64,000 bases of DNA from Paraburkholderia sprentiae WSM5005 (GCF_001865575.2 NZ_CP017562.2:1054001-1118000); one strand, 5' to 3'. Positions 37,073-46,827 are shown, counted from the first letter of the stretch. Notes: a model not told the origin generated them from the sequence alone. A program made the numbers and translations.

Positions 37073-37801
37073 ATGACAGTGTTTTTTATCGGTGCGGGTC
37101 CGGGCGACCCGGAACTGATCACGGTGAAAGGACAGCGCCTCGTGCGCAGTTGCCCGGTGATCCTGTACGCGGGGTCGCTGGTGCCGGCGGCGGTGCTCGA
37201 AGGGCACAGCGCCGAACAGGTCGTCAACACCGCCGAGCTCGATCTCGACCAGATCGTCGCGCTACTCGCGGCCGCGCATGCGAAGGGCCAGCACGTCGCG
37301 CGCGTGCATTCGGGCGATCCGTCGCTGTACGGTGCGATCGGCGAACAGATCCGGCGCTTGCGCGAGCTGGAGATTCCGTACGAAATCGTCCCCGGCGTGA
37401 CGGCGACGGCCGCGTGCGCGGCGACGCTCGGTTGCGAGCTGACGCTGCCCGGCGTGTCGCAGACGCTGATCCTCACGCGCTACGCGAGCAAAACGTCGAT
37501 GCCCGATGGCGAGCAGTTGGCCGACCTCGCGCGGCATCGAGCGACGCTGGCGATTCACCTCGGCGTGCGGCATCTCGCGCGCATCGTCGATGAATTGCGG
37601 CCGCATTACGGCGGCGCGTGCCCGATCGCGGTGATCTATCGCGCGAGCTGGCCTGACGAGGAGAAGATCACCGGCACGCTCGACGATATCGTCGCGAAAG
37701 TGCAGGGCAGCGCGATCGAGCGCACCGCGCTGATTCTGGTCGGGCAGGTGCTGGCCGCCGAAGGGTTCGCCGATTCGACGCTGTACGGAACGGGCAGTTG
37801 A
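37073..37801 (+). CDS. cobM: Precorrin-4 C11-methyltransferase
   Basis: A 242-residue SAM methyltransferase. [19 protein letters not shown] at the N-terminus, VRVHSGDPSLYGAI-type SAM loop (ARVHSGDPSLYGAIGEQ) and VPGVTATAACAATLGCELTL identify CobM/CbiF. It is the last gene of the rightward operon. No cobalt chelatase or late lower-ligand genes follow, so these lie elsewhere. Confidence 0.95.
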   Translation: MTVFFIGAGPGDPELITVKGQRLVRSCPVILYAGSLVPAAVLEGHSAEQVVNTAELDLDQIVALLAAAHAKGQHVARVHSGDPSLYGAIGEQIRRLRELEIPYEIVPGVTATAACAATLGCELTLPGVSQTLILTRYASKTSMPDGEQLADLARHRATLAIHLGVRHLARIVDELRPHYGGACPIAVIYRASWPDEEKITGTLDDIVAKVQGSAIERTALILVGQVLAAEGFADSTLYGTGS

Positions 37802-37973
37802 CGGCGCGGTGAAAGCCTTTCGGGTGTCAGGCAAGCCGCGTGCATCGTCGATCATAATGTGACGCGGCGCGCGAGCCCGGCCGCCGGCCTGCTGGCGAAA
37901 CGCGCAGCGCCCAAACGCAAAAGTCCGCAAGTTCTGCACCGCCCCGCGCCGCGCAGACCGCTATCGTGGCGCC

Positions 37974-38870
37974 ATGATGAAGCCCAGCACCGAACGTGAT
38001 TACCGTCGACGGATCGCTCGCGTGGTCGAGGCCATTCTGCTCGAGCCCGGCGCGCGGCATACGCTCGACAGCCTCGCGGCCGTCGCGCATATGTCGCCGT
38101 ATCACTTCCACCGGATCTATCGCGCGTTAATGGGCGAGAGCGTCGTCGACACCGTCAAGCGACTGCGGCTCGCCGAGGCGGCGCAGCGGCTGACCGACGC
38201 CGCGCAGGTCACCGCGGTCGCGCACGACGCCGGCTACGACAGTCCCCAAGCCTTCGCGCGCGCGTTTCGCGACTTCACCGGTGTGTCGCCGAGCGAGTTC
38301 AGGGCGCGGCAGGGGCATCTCGTGGGCAGTCCGGCGGCTTCGGCATTGCCGTCGGTCGAAGTCGCCGAACTCGCGCCGCTCGAGGTGCTGTGCCTTCGCC
38401 ATGACGGCCCGGTTGGGACGATCGGGCAGACCTTCCGCACGCTGATGACGGCGCTGCGCTGCGACGAGGATGCGCTGCTGCAACAGCGCGTCGGTATCTG
38501 CTCGCGCGATGCGACGTTCAGCGGCGCATTTTGCTATCAAGCGGGCATCGTCGCGGGGTCGCAGGCGGCGTTGGGCCATGCGCTGGAACGGCTCGACGAG
38601 GCCGCGCAACGCTCGGGTGTCGCCGGGCCGCCGCCGCGTATCGAGCCGTTGCGGCTCGCAGGCGGCCTGTACGCGGTGCACCGCCTCGTCGGCCCTTATG
38701 CGCTGATCTCGCCGACTTTCAGAGCGCTGTACAGCGGCTGGCTGCCGCGCAGCGGCTACCGGCGCGATCAGCGGCCGGGACTCGAACTGTATCGAAGCGC
38801 GCCCGACCGCGGCGCGCGCCATCCGTGCGTTACCGATCTGCTGATCCCCATTTGCGAGGACTCACCATGA
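37974..38870 (+). CDS. AraC family regulator with GyrI-like effector domain
   Basis: A 298-residue regulator. The AraC DNA-binding domain is N-terminal (residues ~10-112; LDSLAAVAHMSPYHFHRIYR, VTAVAHDAGYDSPQAFARAF, GVSPSEFR), followed by a GyrI/SbmC-like ligand-binding domain. This order is shared with Rob-type multidrug-responsive activators. Its stop overlaps the start of the next gene (ATGA), so it is coexpressed with the exported hydrolase. Ligand not predicted. Confidence 0.9.
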   Translation: MMKPSTERDYRRRIARVVEAILLEPGARHTLDSLAAVAHMSPYHFHRIYRALMGESVVDTVKRLRLAEAAQRLTDAAQVTAVAHDAGYDSPQAFARAFRDFTGVSPSEFRARQGHLVGSPAASALPSVEVAELAPLEVLCLRHDGPVGTIGQTFRTLMTALRCDEDALLQQRVGICSRDATFSGAFCYQAGIVAGSQAALGHALERLDEAAQRSGVAGPPPRIEPLRLAGGLYAVHRLVGPYALISPTFRALYSGWLPRSGYRRDQRPGLELYRSAPDRGARHPCVTDLLIPICEDSP

Positions 38871-40042
38871 TGCGTCGAGGCTGTGCCGCGCTGTCGAGCG
38901 CGGCGGTAGTGTCGTTGACTGTGGCATTCTCGGCGGCGCTGTGCGGTGCGATGTGGGCGTCGTTGCCGGCGCAGGCGACCGCGCAAAGCGCCTCTGCCGA
39001 CTGGCATGTCGGCGAAACGAGCCGCGTGTTTCATCCCGCCGTGGCGCGCAACTGGCGCGGCGCGCAAACGCAGGCGCTGATCACACGCGTCTGGTATCCG
39101 GCCGATGCGACGCAAGCCGAGACGCGTCACGATATCGGCGCGCCGGGTCATCCGATCTTCGTCGGCCACGCCGCCGCCGCCGATGCACCACTCTCCGCCG
39201 CGCAGCCCCAATACCCGTTGCTGCTGCTGTCGCACGGCACCGGCGGCAGCGCGGACAGTCTCGACTGGCTCGCGGCGTCGCTGGCCGCGCAGGGCTATGT
39301 CGTCGCGGGTGTCAATCATCCGGGTAACAACGCGCTGGAACCGCCCACGCGCGACGGTTTCATCCTCTGGTGGGAACGCGCGACCGACCTGAGCGAAGTG
39401 CTCGACGGCGTGCTTGCGGATCCGCGTTTCGGTTCGCGCGTGGACACGACGCGAATCGGCGCGCTGGGCTTTTCGCTCGGCGGCTACACGGTGCTCGAAC
39501 TCGCGGGCGCGCGTACCGATCGCGCCGCGCTGGAGCGCTTCTGCACATCGCCCGAAGCGGATGCGATCTGCTCGCCGCCCGAAGCCGCGAGTCTCGCGCA
39601 CGAGCCGGGCGCGCCCGCGCTGACGGTCGACGGACTATCGGCCGAAACGAACGCATCGCGCGCGCGTTCGGGCGATTCGTATCGCGATCCGCGCATCAAG
39701 GCCGTGTTCGCGATCGCGCCCGCGCTCGGCGAGGCATTCAACCGCTCGTCGTTCCGGGAAGTGACGATTCCGGTCGCGCTGCTCGCGGGCGAGGCCGATA
39801 CCACCGCGCCGGTCAACACGAACATTCACCGCATCGCGGGCTTCCTGCCGCAAGCGACGGTGACGATGGTGCCAGGCGCGTCGCACTATACGTTCATGGA
39901 CGTGTGCGAGCCCGCGGCCGTCGAGCGTCTTGCGCCGATCTGCAAGGACGGCCCCGGTGTCGATCGCGCCGCGATTCACGCGCGAACCGCCGCACAGGTG
40001 CGCGATTTCTTCGCGGCGACGCTGCCGGCGGGCGGTTCGTAG
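38867..40042 (+). CDS. Exported dienelactone hydrolase-like alpha/beta hydrolase
   Basis: A 391-residue secreted hydrolase. The signal peptide is about 1-40 (hydrophobic VVSLTVAFSAALCGAMWA, ending AQATAQS). The mature part shows LLLLSHGTGGSADSLDWLA (oxyanion region), nucleophile elbow GALGFSLGGYTVLEL, LLAGEADTTAPV carrying the acid, and GASHYTFM with the catalytic His. It resembles the platelet-activating-factor acetylhydrolase/dienelactone hydrolase group. The longer frame upstream lies inside the AraC gene and is not used. Substrate unknown. Confidence 0.85.
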   Translation: MMRRGCAALSSAAVVSLTVAFSAALCGAMWASLPAQATAQSASADWHVGETSRVFHPAVARNWRGAQTQALITRVWYPADATQAETRHDIGAPGHPIFVGHAAAADAPLSAAQPQYPLLLLSHGTGGSADSLDWLAASLAAQGYVVAGVNHPGNNALEPPTRDGFILWWERATDLSEVLDGVLADPRFGSRVDTTRIGALGFSLGGYTVLELAGARTDRAALERFCTSPEADAICSPPEAASLAHEPGAPALTVDGLSAETNASRARSGDSYRDPRIKAVFAIAPALGEAFNRSSFREVTIPVALLAGEADTTAPVNTNIHRIAGFLPQATVTMVPGASHYTFMDVCEPAAVERLAPICKDGPGVDRAAIHARTAAQVRDFFAATLPAGGS

Positions 40043-40360
40043 CCTCGGCGGCGACCGTCAGCGTGACCGGCTGGCGCGCGGGCGCTGATGCCATCTCTCA
40101 GGCGAAACACCATCATGGCGGGCATCGACCGCGAACATAGGGCTGTGGGACATGAAGGGCGTAGTATCGGTACGTTGAGCGCGTCGAGGGCCCGCAGCAG
40201 GCCGTGCCGCGACGCATCAGCGCGGCCCCCGCGTGGCGGCCGCTCAGGACTATGCACCTTGCGGAGAATGCGTGCTCGCGCCCGGGCCGCAGGCAAACCG
40301 GCGCGTTGTGGGCATGACCGTTGCATGTTCAGTTTTTCCTTTGACCCATGGAGGACGATT
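40043..40360. other. Intergenic region before the DUF1488 gene
   Basis: About 320 bases, mostly GC-rich, with no supported gene. The right end turns AT-rich (GTTCAGTTTTTCC) and carries GGAGG for the next gene; a promoter probably lies there. Confidence 0.45.
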
Positions 40361-40621
40361 ATGAGGATCGAATTCACCGGACGCCGGGAAGTGGTGGCTG
40401 CTGCGCGCGTCGCTTTCGAGGCCAATGTGGACGGGACGGACGTATGGTGCAGCGTGTCGCTCGACGCGCTCAACGACCATTTCGGCAACGGCAGCCCGTC
40501 GGCTCACGATCTGGTGGGGACGTTCGAGGCGAACCGCGCCCGCATTGAAAATGCTACGCGGCGGGTGCTCGAACGAAACGGGGGACGGTCCGTGGAACTC
40601 GAGACGCGCGACTTCGATTGA
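40361..40621 (+). CDS. DUF1488 family protein
   Basis: An 86-residue cytoplasmic protein matching the short DUF1488 family: RIEFTGRREVV, VWCSVSLDALNDHFG and a helical C-terminus. GGAGG lies upstream of the ATG. No function is established for the family. A strong terminator follows, so it is a single-gene unit, probably well expressed. Confidence 0.8.
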   Translation: MRIEFTGRREVVAAARVAFEANVDGTDVWCSVSLDALNDHFGNGSPSAHDLVGTFEANRARIENATRRVLERNGGRSVELETRDFD

Positions 40622-40649
40622 GTGACCCGCTTCATTGCATCGGGTAAGG

Positions 40650-40678
40650 CCCGGCTGCCGGCAGCCGGGTCTTTTTTT
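40650..40678 (+). terminator. Strong Rho-independent terminator
   Basis: CCCGGCTGC and GCAGCCGGG form a perfect 9-base-pair stem with a 2-base centre, followed by TC and seven T residues. Confidence 0.92.
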
Positions 40679-40826
40679 ATGGCGCGTGCACGCACACCAT
40701 TAGTTCGCCGGCAATTCGCCGCAGGAGCGTCCGACGATTAGCACGATGATGCGCGCGACGACCGAAAGCCTGCGGTATAGTCGCGGCAATCTTTAAATCC
40801 GTCTCTTCGATTCTCTGGAGAATATC

Positions 40827-41462
40827 GTGCAGGAAATCATCGAAGGTTTGATCCGCTTTCAACGCGAGGTCTTTCCACAGCAAAGTGCACTCTTCAAGCG
40901 TCTGTCGACCGCACAGAATCCCAGCACGCTGTTCGTGACCTGTTCGGACAGCCGCGTGGTGCCGGAACTGCTGACGCAGACCGAGCCGGGCTCGCTGTTC
41001 GTGATCCGCAACGCCGGCAACATCGTGCCGTCGTATGGCCCGGAACCGGGCGGCGTGTCCGCGACCGTCGAATATGCGATCGCCGTGCTCGGCGTTACCG
41101 ACATCGTGATCTGCGGCCATTCGAACTGCGGCGCGATGACGGCGATCTCGTCCTGCACGAATCTCGAGCACATGCCGGCGGTCGCGAGCTGGCTGCGCCA
41201 CGCGGATGCGGCGAAGGCGGTCAACGCGTCACGCCACTACGGTTCCGATGCGGAGCGTCTCGCGGCGCTGGTCAAGGACAACGTGATCGCACAGCTCGGC
41301 AATATCCGCACGCATCCGTCGGTGGCGGTCGGGCTCGTGAATAAAACGCTGCGGCTGCATGGGTGGATCTTCAATATCGAAAGCGGCGAGATGCTCGCGC
41401 TCGATGGCAACACCGGCGAGTTTTTGCCGCTGGTGGACAATCCGCAAATTTATGCGGTTTGA
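40827..41462 (+). CDS. can: Beta-class carbonic anhydrase
   Basis: A 211-residue zinc enzyme interconverting CO2 and bicarbonate. Zinc ligands Cys39 (TCSDSR), His97 and Cys100 (GHSNCGAM) and the catalytic Asp41/Arg43 pair are present. The start is GTG 40827 with CTGGAG upstream. Monocistronic, behind the terminator of the previous gene. Confidence 0.95.
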   Translation: MQEIIEGLIRFQREVFPQQSALFKRLSTAQNPSTLFVTCSDSRVVPELLTQTEPGSLFVIRNAGNIVPSYGPEPGGVSATVEYAIAVLGVTDIVICGHSNCGAMTAISSCTNLEHMPAVASWLRHADAAKAVNASRHYGSDAERLAALVKDNVIAQLGNIRTHPSVAVGLVNKTLRLHGWIFNIESGEMLALDGNTGEFLPLVDNPQIYAV

Positions 41463-41550
41463 AGCGCGATCACAGCAGGTTTTCAGTTTGACGGATTAAC
41501 ACGTTGGGCGGCGCAGTTTCGATCCACCGCGCCGCCGGCTCGACCACCTA

Positions 41551-43869
41551 TCAGCTCGACGTCACCAGCGAATCCGACGGCACGATCTTCAACGTACCGG
41601 GGCTCTTCGCATCCGGGTTCGACCACAGCAGATGCATGCTCGCCGCTCCCGTACCGTGCACGTACTCGACCTTGATCGACGCGTTCTGCTGCGCGGCGAG
41701 CCAGACCTTGCCGGTCGCGGTGCCTTGCGACGTGCTCTGCTTGTCGATCACCTTCACGCCGTTGATCCACAGACGCGCGACGTTGTCGCTGCTGATCGCG
41801 AACGTATAGTTGCCACTTTTCGTCGCCCTCAGCGCGCCGGTCCAGCGCACGCCGTAGTTGGTCGCGTTCACACCGGCCGATGCATCAGGCGAATCGGTGC
41901 CGCGCTCGGTGTTCAGATCGAAGTCGATCAGCGGCGTGATCGACGTCTTCACCGGCGCCGCGCTGAAGGTCGGATCGTTGTAGTACGCGACCTGCAGCAC
42001 CGGCAGCTTGACGTCGAAGCCGCCCGTCAGCGCCTGCGTTTCCGATGTTTGCCACGGATGGCCGTCCGGGTAGATCGTCCCTTGGAACGGCGTCGCCGGT
42101 TCGACCGTAGCGGGCGCGCTCGGCGTCTGGCCCCAGTGGAAGCGAGTGTTGGTGCGGCCGATCATCAGCTCCCACACGATGAAGCCGGTGGTGCCACCGT
42201 AGTTCGCGACGATACCCGGCATCGTCTGACCCGTCGTGCCCGCGAAGCCGCGTTGCAGCGTCTCGGAGTTCAGCGCGTTGATGCTGCTGCCATTGACCGG
42301 ACCCGTGTACGGGTTGTTGTACGGATGGAACGTATAAAAGTCAGAAAAGTAGGTGCCTTCGTCTTCCTGCACCTGCGGCGCGTTGATCGGCTGCGTTGCG
42401 CCTGCGTTCAAGATCGCGATCCGCGCATCGTTCATCATCACCGCGCGCGTGTTCTGCAATGAACCGTTACCGCTGCAGCCCGGCTCATTCATCGTCTCCC
42501 AGAAGATGATGCGCGGGTCGTTGCGATGCGGCGCGACGAAGTCGGTGATGTAGCTCGCGAGGCTCTGCTTGTACGTGATCGCCGGGTTCGACGCGCTCGC
42601 CTGGAAGTACGCCTGCTCGACCGGCGTTCCCGGCGACTGCACCCACTGGCTGTTGTGCACGCCCCAGACCGGCGCGGGCTGCGGGCCGTATTGAGGGGTG
42701 GGGTTCCAGCAGTCGTCGTAGAAGATCGGCGAGACCTTGATGCCATGCCGCGCGGCGATCTTCAGCAGGTTTTCGAATTTGCTCAGGAAGGCGACGCGAT
42801 CGTTGACCCACACCAGATAGTGCAGGTACACGGCGACCGTGTTCATGCCGTACGTCTGCGCATAGGCGAGTTCGCGGTTGACGATCTCGGGGTCATAGTT
42901 CTCCCAGAAGTCGATCGCGTTGACCGCGTTGGACGGCGTGTAGACCGCGCCGACCACCTTCGAGAAATCGTAGACGGGCGAGGTCACGGTCGGATAGGCA
43001 TGGATCGTGATGTTGCTGAACGACACGCCCACGCCGAAGCGCCGCACGCCGAAGCTGCCCGACTGGAACGCCGCGGGCAGCGCGTTGGTGGCGTCGTTGA
43101 CGCTCACCACGCGCTGGCCGTCCAGGTCGACGAGGATCGCCTTGCCGCGCGTCGTCACCTTCAGGTGATGCGTGCTGCCGCCGACGATCGAGCTGACGGG
43201 ATACTGGATGAAATTGGTCCAGTTGTTGTTCTCGCGGCCGACCACGAGCGAGTGCGTGCCGGTGTCGAGACCGATGAAATAGCCGCTCAGGCTGTCCGGG
43301 CCGCCCGCGCTAGGGTTCGTCGTGCGCACGACGAAGCCCGCGTTCGCGGGGCCCGTGCCGACCGGCGCGGTAACGGTCACGTCCGCTTCGTACGACGCAC
43401 TCGCGTAGGCCGAGGCGAGCGCGACGGCCTTGTCGCCGGCGCCGGTGCCGTTGGCGGGCGGCGCGTCGATCGCGATCGTCGATGCACTGGCCCCCGGGCG
43501 CCAGGTGCTCGCCGAACCGGGCGCGAGGTAGCTCGTGAAATCGCCGAACGACAGCGTCGTCGTCGAGAGCGGGGCGGGCGGCGCGGGAGGTGCATATGGC
43601 GCCAGATTCAGCATCGGATCGGCGATCACGAGCGGCGGGGTGGTCGTGTTCATGCCGACGGGAATGGCCTTGGCGGCCTTGAACTCCTTCTGCACGTCCA
43701 GTGCATCGGCCGAAGCCGCGGCGGCGGCCGACGCCGACGAAGCGGCCGCCGCCGTGGCATCGGCCGCGTCGACCTGTTTGTTCGCCAAAGCGGACGCGTT
43801 CGGCGATCCGTCATTACCGCCGCAGGCGCTCAGCATCGCGAGCGCTGCAAGCACAAAGTAATTGCGCAC
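41551..43869 (-). CDS. Secreted lipoprotein glycoside hydrolase with PA14-like domain
   Basis: A 772-residue exported protein. The lipobox is MLSAC (Cys16), followed by a low-complexity Ala/Ser stretch (~35-60). A concanavalin-like domain (about 100-300, GYFIGLDTGTHSLVVGREN) resembles DUF1080-type folds. A TIM-barrel glycosidase (about 310-600) has YGMNTVAVYLHY, WETMNEPG with the likely acid/base Glu, and FIVWELMIGR as a possible nucleophile site. The C-terminal ~120 residues read as a PA14-type sugar-binding domain (GNYTFAISSDNVARLWING). It probably attacks an extracellular polysaccharide at the outer membrane. Exact GH family not assigned. GGAGATAC precedes the ATG. Confidence 0.8.
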   Translation of the reverse strand: MRNYFVLAALAMLSACGGNDGSPNASALANKQVDAADATAAAASSASAAAAASADALDVQKEFKAAKAIPVGMNTTTPPLVIADPMLNLAPYAPPAPPAPLSTTTLSFGDFTSYLAPGSASTWRPGASASTIAIDAPPANGTGAGDKAVALASAYASASYEADVTVTAPVGTGPANAGFVVRTTNPSAGGPDSLSGYFIGLDTGTHSLVVGRENNNWTNFIQYPVSSIVGGSTHHLKVTTRGKAILVDLDGQRVVSVNDATNALPAAFQSGSFGVRRFGVGVSFSNITIHAYPTVTSPVYDFSKVVGAVYTPSNAVNAIDFWENYDPEIVNRELAYAQTYGMNTVAVYLHYLVWVNDRVAFLSKFENLLKIAARHGIKVSPIFYDDCWNPTPQYGPQPAPVWGVHNSQWVQSPGTPVEQAYFQASASNPAITYKQSLASYITDFVAPHRNDPRIIFWETMNEPGCSGNGSLQNTRAVMMNDARIAILNAGATQPINAPQVQEDEGTYFSDFYTFHPYNNPYTGPVNGSSINALNSETLQRGFAGTTGQTMPGIVANYGGTTGFIVWELMIGRTNTRFHWGQTPSAPATVEPATPFQGTIYPDGHPWQTSETQALTGGFDVKLPVLQVAYYNDPTFSAAPVKTSITPLIDFDLNTERGTDSPDASAGVNATNYGVRWTGALRATKSGNYTFAISSDNVARLWINGVKVIDKQSTSQGTATGKVWLAAQQNASIKVEYVHGTGAASMHLLWSNPDAKSPGTLKIVPSDSLVTSS

Positions 43870-43904
43870 ATGTATCTCCTAGGGTCCCCGCCTGGTCGAT
43901 GGTC

Positions 43905-43988
43905 ATAATTATTATTAAATATGCATACGGCGAACAGCGTTGATAGCCGCGCCGCAAGAGCGTGGAAATCGTCATGAATAATATTATT
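43905..43988. promoter_or_regulatory. AT-rich palindromes between the glycosidase and EamA genes
   Basis: AATAATATTATT (43977-43988) is a perfect 12-base palindrome, and ATAATTAT (43905-43912) sits inside another AT-rich block, about 70 bases away. They stand out sharply from the GC-rich background and lie between divergent genes, so they may be operators or promoter elements. Confidence 0.4.
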
Positions 43989-44103
43989 AGTTCTTCGGAC
44001 CAGTATCGGTGGATTCCCGAATTTGCCAGAACGGGGCGCGCGGGTTATGCGCGCGAGCGCGGGCATAATCCTGTTTCCTGTTACTCACGCCCACAGATCC
44101 TCA

Positions 44104-45003
44104 ATGCCGCCCGTCGTCGCCGTCCGCCCGAGCGCCGTACCGCTGCGCAGTGTCGCGCTGATCCTCCTGTCGATGTTCTGCTTCGCGCTCGTCGATGCGC
44201 TGGCGAAGTCGCTCGCGCTGGCCTATCCGGCCAACGAGGTCACGTTCTTCCGCATGCTGTTCGGTCTGTTCCCGGCAGTGGCGATCTGCCTGCGCGGCAA
44301 GCCGCTCGCGACGCGCTTGCGGCAACTCGACGTGCGCGGGCAGACCGTGCGCGCGCTGACGCTGCTCGGCGCATCGGGCCTGTTCTTCGCCGGGCTGCCG
44401 TTTATGCCGCTCAGCGAGGCGGTCGCGATCGTCTATTCGGAGACCTTGCTCGTAATCGTGCTGGCGCCGCTGCTGTTGCACGAAACGCTCAAGCCGCGCG
44501 ACGCGCTGGCCGCGGCGGTCGGCTTCGCCGGCATGCTGCTGGTGGTGCGCCCGCACGGCTCGCATTCGAGCTGGCTGGGCCCCGCGTTGCTGATCGCCAG
44601 TGCGTTGTGCGGCGCGTTGTCGATCATCCAGATCAAGCGCATCAAGGCGAGCGACGATTCGAGCACGACCGTGCTGTACTTCACGCTGGTCGGCACGGCG
44701 GTGATGGGCGCGTCGCTGATCTTCGCGTGGCGCACCCCGTCGTTCGATGCACTCGCGATCATGGCCATGCTCGGCGCGCTCGCGACGGCGGGACAGCTGT
44801 TGATGACGATGGCGTTTCGCGATGCCGATGCTGGCGCGCTCGCGCCGTACAACTACACGAGCATCGTGTGGGCCGCGCTGTTCGGCTACCTCGTGTGGGG
44901 CGAGACGATCGGCGCAATATCGATGCTCGGTATCGCGCTGATCGTCGGCAGTTCGATTGCCGTCGCAATGCGCCGCAAGTCCGAGGAAGGATCACTCGTC
45001 TAA
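44104..45003 (+). CDS. EamA/DMT family transporter
   Basis: A 299-residue inner-membrane protein with ten predicted helices and two EamA repeats (FCFALVDALAKSLAL...; LLIASALCGALSIIQIKRI). Typical of the drug/metabolite exporter superfamily, which moves amino acids, nucleosides or drugs. I use the ATG giving MPPVVAVRPS; the frame extends 27 codons further up with non-conserved sequence. Substrate unknown. Confidence 0.88.
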   Translation: MPPVVAVRPSAVPLRSVALILLSMFCFALVDALAKSLALAYPANEVTFFRMLFGLFPAVAICLRGKPLATRLRQLDVRGQTVRALTLLGASGLFFAGLPFMPLSEAVAIVYSETLLVIVLAPLLLHETLKPRDALAAAVGFAGMLLVVRPHGSHSSWLGPALLIASALCGALSIIQIKRIKASDDSSTTVLYFTLVGTAVMGASLIFAWRTPSFDALAIMAMLGALATAGQLLMTMAFRDADAGALAPYNYTSIVWAALFGYLVWGETIGAISMLGIALIVGSSIAVAMRRKSEEGSLV

Positions 45004-45210
45004 GCCGCGCTCGATTCGATCAAAGCGAGCGTTTGAACAGAAGAATGCCAGTCGGTTTCGGACACATCCCCGACCAAAACCGCCGATTCATCGCTCGTTG
45101 GGTCTAAAAAAGAAAACACTTCATTCGGATCGCCCACAATTTCACGACAGGGTCGATCGGATGCGAGCGTCGACTTCGTCTGTCGATCTGTCGAAATGGG
45201 GGAGACTGCC

Positions 45211-46017
45211 TTGTATAGCGAACCGAGAATGATCGTGTTGACGGGCCTCGTCTTCGGCGCGGTGACGATTGGCGCCTATGTGTCGCAGCGGGACAACGAC
45301 TGGTCGTCCGGCCAGGGCGCGAGCCTCGCGGCCGGCGGCGAGCGGGGCGTCAGCGCGGCGGGACAGAGCGAAGGCGGGGCCGGCGCAGCGGGGGGCGCGC
45401 TGGTTACGCGTCGCCATGCCCTGCGCGACGACGCGACGGCCTTGCGGGCTCAGCCGGCCGCGTCGATTGGAGCGCAGGCGGGCGACGCTCTCGCCATCGC
45501 GGCGCTACAGTTCGCGCGCGAGGCGAACAACGCGCAACCGCAGCCGCAGCAGACGACCGTGCCGCCATCGCCTGCCGTCACGCCGAACCGGACCCAGCCG
45601 CCGCCCGCGGCAAAGACCGGGCACGCACACCCTGGCCGCGTTGCGTCGGGCGAGCATGGCAAAGGCGCGTCGGGCACCACGACGAAACCGCGCTCGGCGC
45701 AAAGCATTGCGACGACATCGGGTACAAACCATGCACGCGGCGGCAGTCACCGCAGGAGTTCTACTGCCGAGCGGTCTGCGAAGAAAGCGGCCGGCGCCAC
45801 GCCACAGGCACGGCCATTGCCGCAATACGCAACCCAAGGCGTCGAGTTGCCATGGTCGATGCCGCGCGCGGACCTGACGACCCAAACTGCGACCGCGGTT
45901 TCCAGCAACGCCCCCAAGACCCGCGCCGAGGTAGAGGCCGAACTCGTGCGTGCACGTGAGAACGGTACGATGCCGGCGTTCGGCAGACCCGAGCCAACGG
46001 GACCTGGGGCGCACTGA
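45211..46017 (+). CDS. Membrane-anchored Ala/Pro-rich protein with DUF4148-like C-terminus
   Basis: About 268 residues. One transmembrane helix lies near the start (MIVLTGLVFGAVTIGAYV), then a long low-complexity Ala/Gly/Pro/Gln/Ser region, and a C-terminal KTRAEVEAELVRARENG segment resembling DUF4148, a Burkholderia-type motif usually in small secreted proteins. TTG 45211 has GGGGGAG upstream and is preferred; ATG 45229 or ATG 45196 are alternatives. The structured part is small, so most of the protein is probably an extended periplasmic linker. No function known. Confidence 0.65.
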   Translation: MYSEPRMIVLTGLVFGAVTIGAYVSQRDNDWSSGQGASLAAGGERGVSAAGQSEGGAGAAGGALVTRRHALRDDATALRAQPAASIGAQAGDALAIAALQFAREANNAQPQPQQTTVPPSPAVTPNRTQPPPAAKTGHAHPGRVASGEHGKGASGTTTKPRSAQSIATTSGTNHARGGSHRRSSTAERSAKKAAGATPQARPLPQYATQGVELPWSMPRADLTTQTATAVSSNAPKTRAEVEAELVRARENGTMPAFGRPEPTGPGAH

Positions 46018-46047
46018 ACAGGCCTCGCGCCGCGTCCCCGGCAACCG

Positions 46048-46827
46048 TCAGATCAACGACGCGGCGAGCCGCGCGAAGGTGGCCTCGTCGGTGCGGTCGA
46101 ACGCGAGCGGCGTGACCGATACGCGACCCGCCGCGACCGTTGCCGTTTCGCTGTCGGCATCGTTTTCGCGCGGGCCGCGCTCGAAGCGCAGCCAGTGATA
46201 CGGGATGCCGCGCGGGTCGACTTCCGGCAGCACCTCGATGTCCCTGACGAGCCCGACGCCCTGGCGCGTGGGCGTCAGCGGACCGGCGTCGGCCGCATCG
46301 ACGTCGGGGAAGTTGACGTTCAGGCAAGTCGGCGCCGCATGCTCGATCGCGAGCAACTTGCGGATCACGCCGGGCGCGAGCGTGCGCGCGGTGTCCCAGC
46401 GCACACGCTCGCGATCGCTGAACACCTGGCTTAGCGCGAACGACGGCAGCCCGAGCAGCAGACCCGTCATCGCCGCGCCGACCGTGCCCGAGAACATCGT
46501 TTCGATGCCGAGATTGCCGCCGCGATTGACGCCGGACAACACGAGCGACGGCGGCGCCTCGCGCATCAGATGACGCACGCCCATCACGACGCAATCGCCG
46601 GGCGTGCCGGTCACGCCGAAACGGCGTTCGCCCTGGCGGCTCACGCGCAGCGGCGAATGCAGGCTGATCGAATGCGACGTACCGCTCTGGTCATGCTCGG
46701 GCGCGACCACCCAGATTTCGTGCGCGAGCTCGGCGGCGACGGCTTCGAGCACGGCGAGGCCGGGCGCGTCGATACCGTCGTCGTTCGTCAGCAGCACTCG
46801 CGGCAGCTTGGATTCGTAAGCGGACAT
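46048..46827 (-). CDS. surE: 5'/3'-nucleotidase SurE
   Basis: A 259-residue metal-dependent phosphatase of the survival protein E family, acting on nucleoside monophosphates. The N-terminal VLLTNDDGIDAPG binds the metal; SGVNRGGNLG and GTVGAAMTG complete the site. It lies alone; in Burkholderia another surE usually stands beside pcm/nlpD, so this may be a second copy. Convergent with the preceding gene, 30 bases apart. Confidence 0.95.
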   Translation of the reverse strand: MSAYESKLPRVLLTNDDGIDAPGLAVLEAVAAELAHEIWVVAPEHDQSGTSHSISLHSPLRVSRQGERRFGVTGTPGDCVVMGVRHLMREAPPSLVLSGVNRGGNLGIETMFSGTVGAAMTGLLLGLPSFALSQVFSDRERVRWDTARTLAPGVIRKLLAIEHAAPTCLNVNFPDVDAADAGPLTPTRQGVGLVRDIEVLPEVDPRGIPYHWLRFERGPRENDADSETATVAAGRVSVTPLAFDRTDEATFARLAASLI

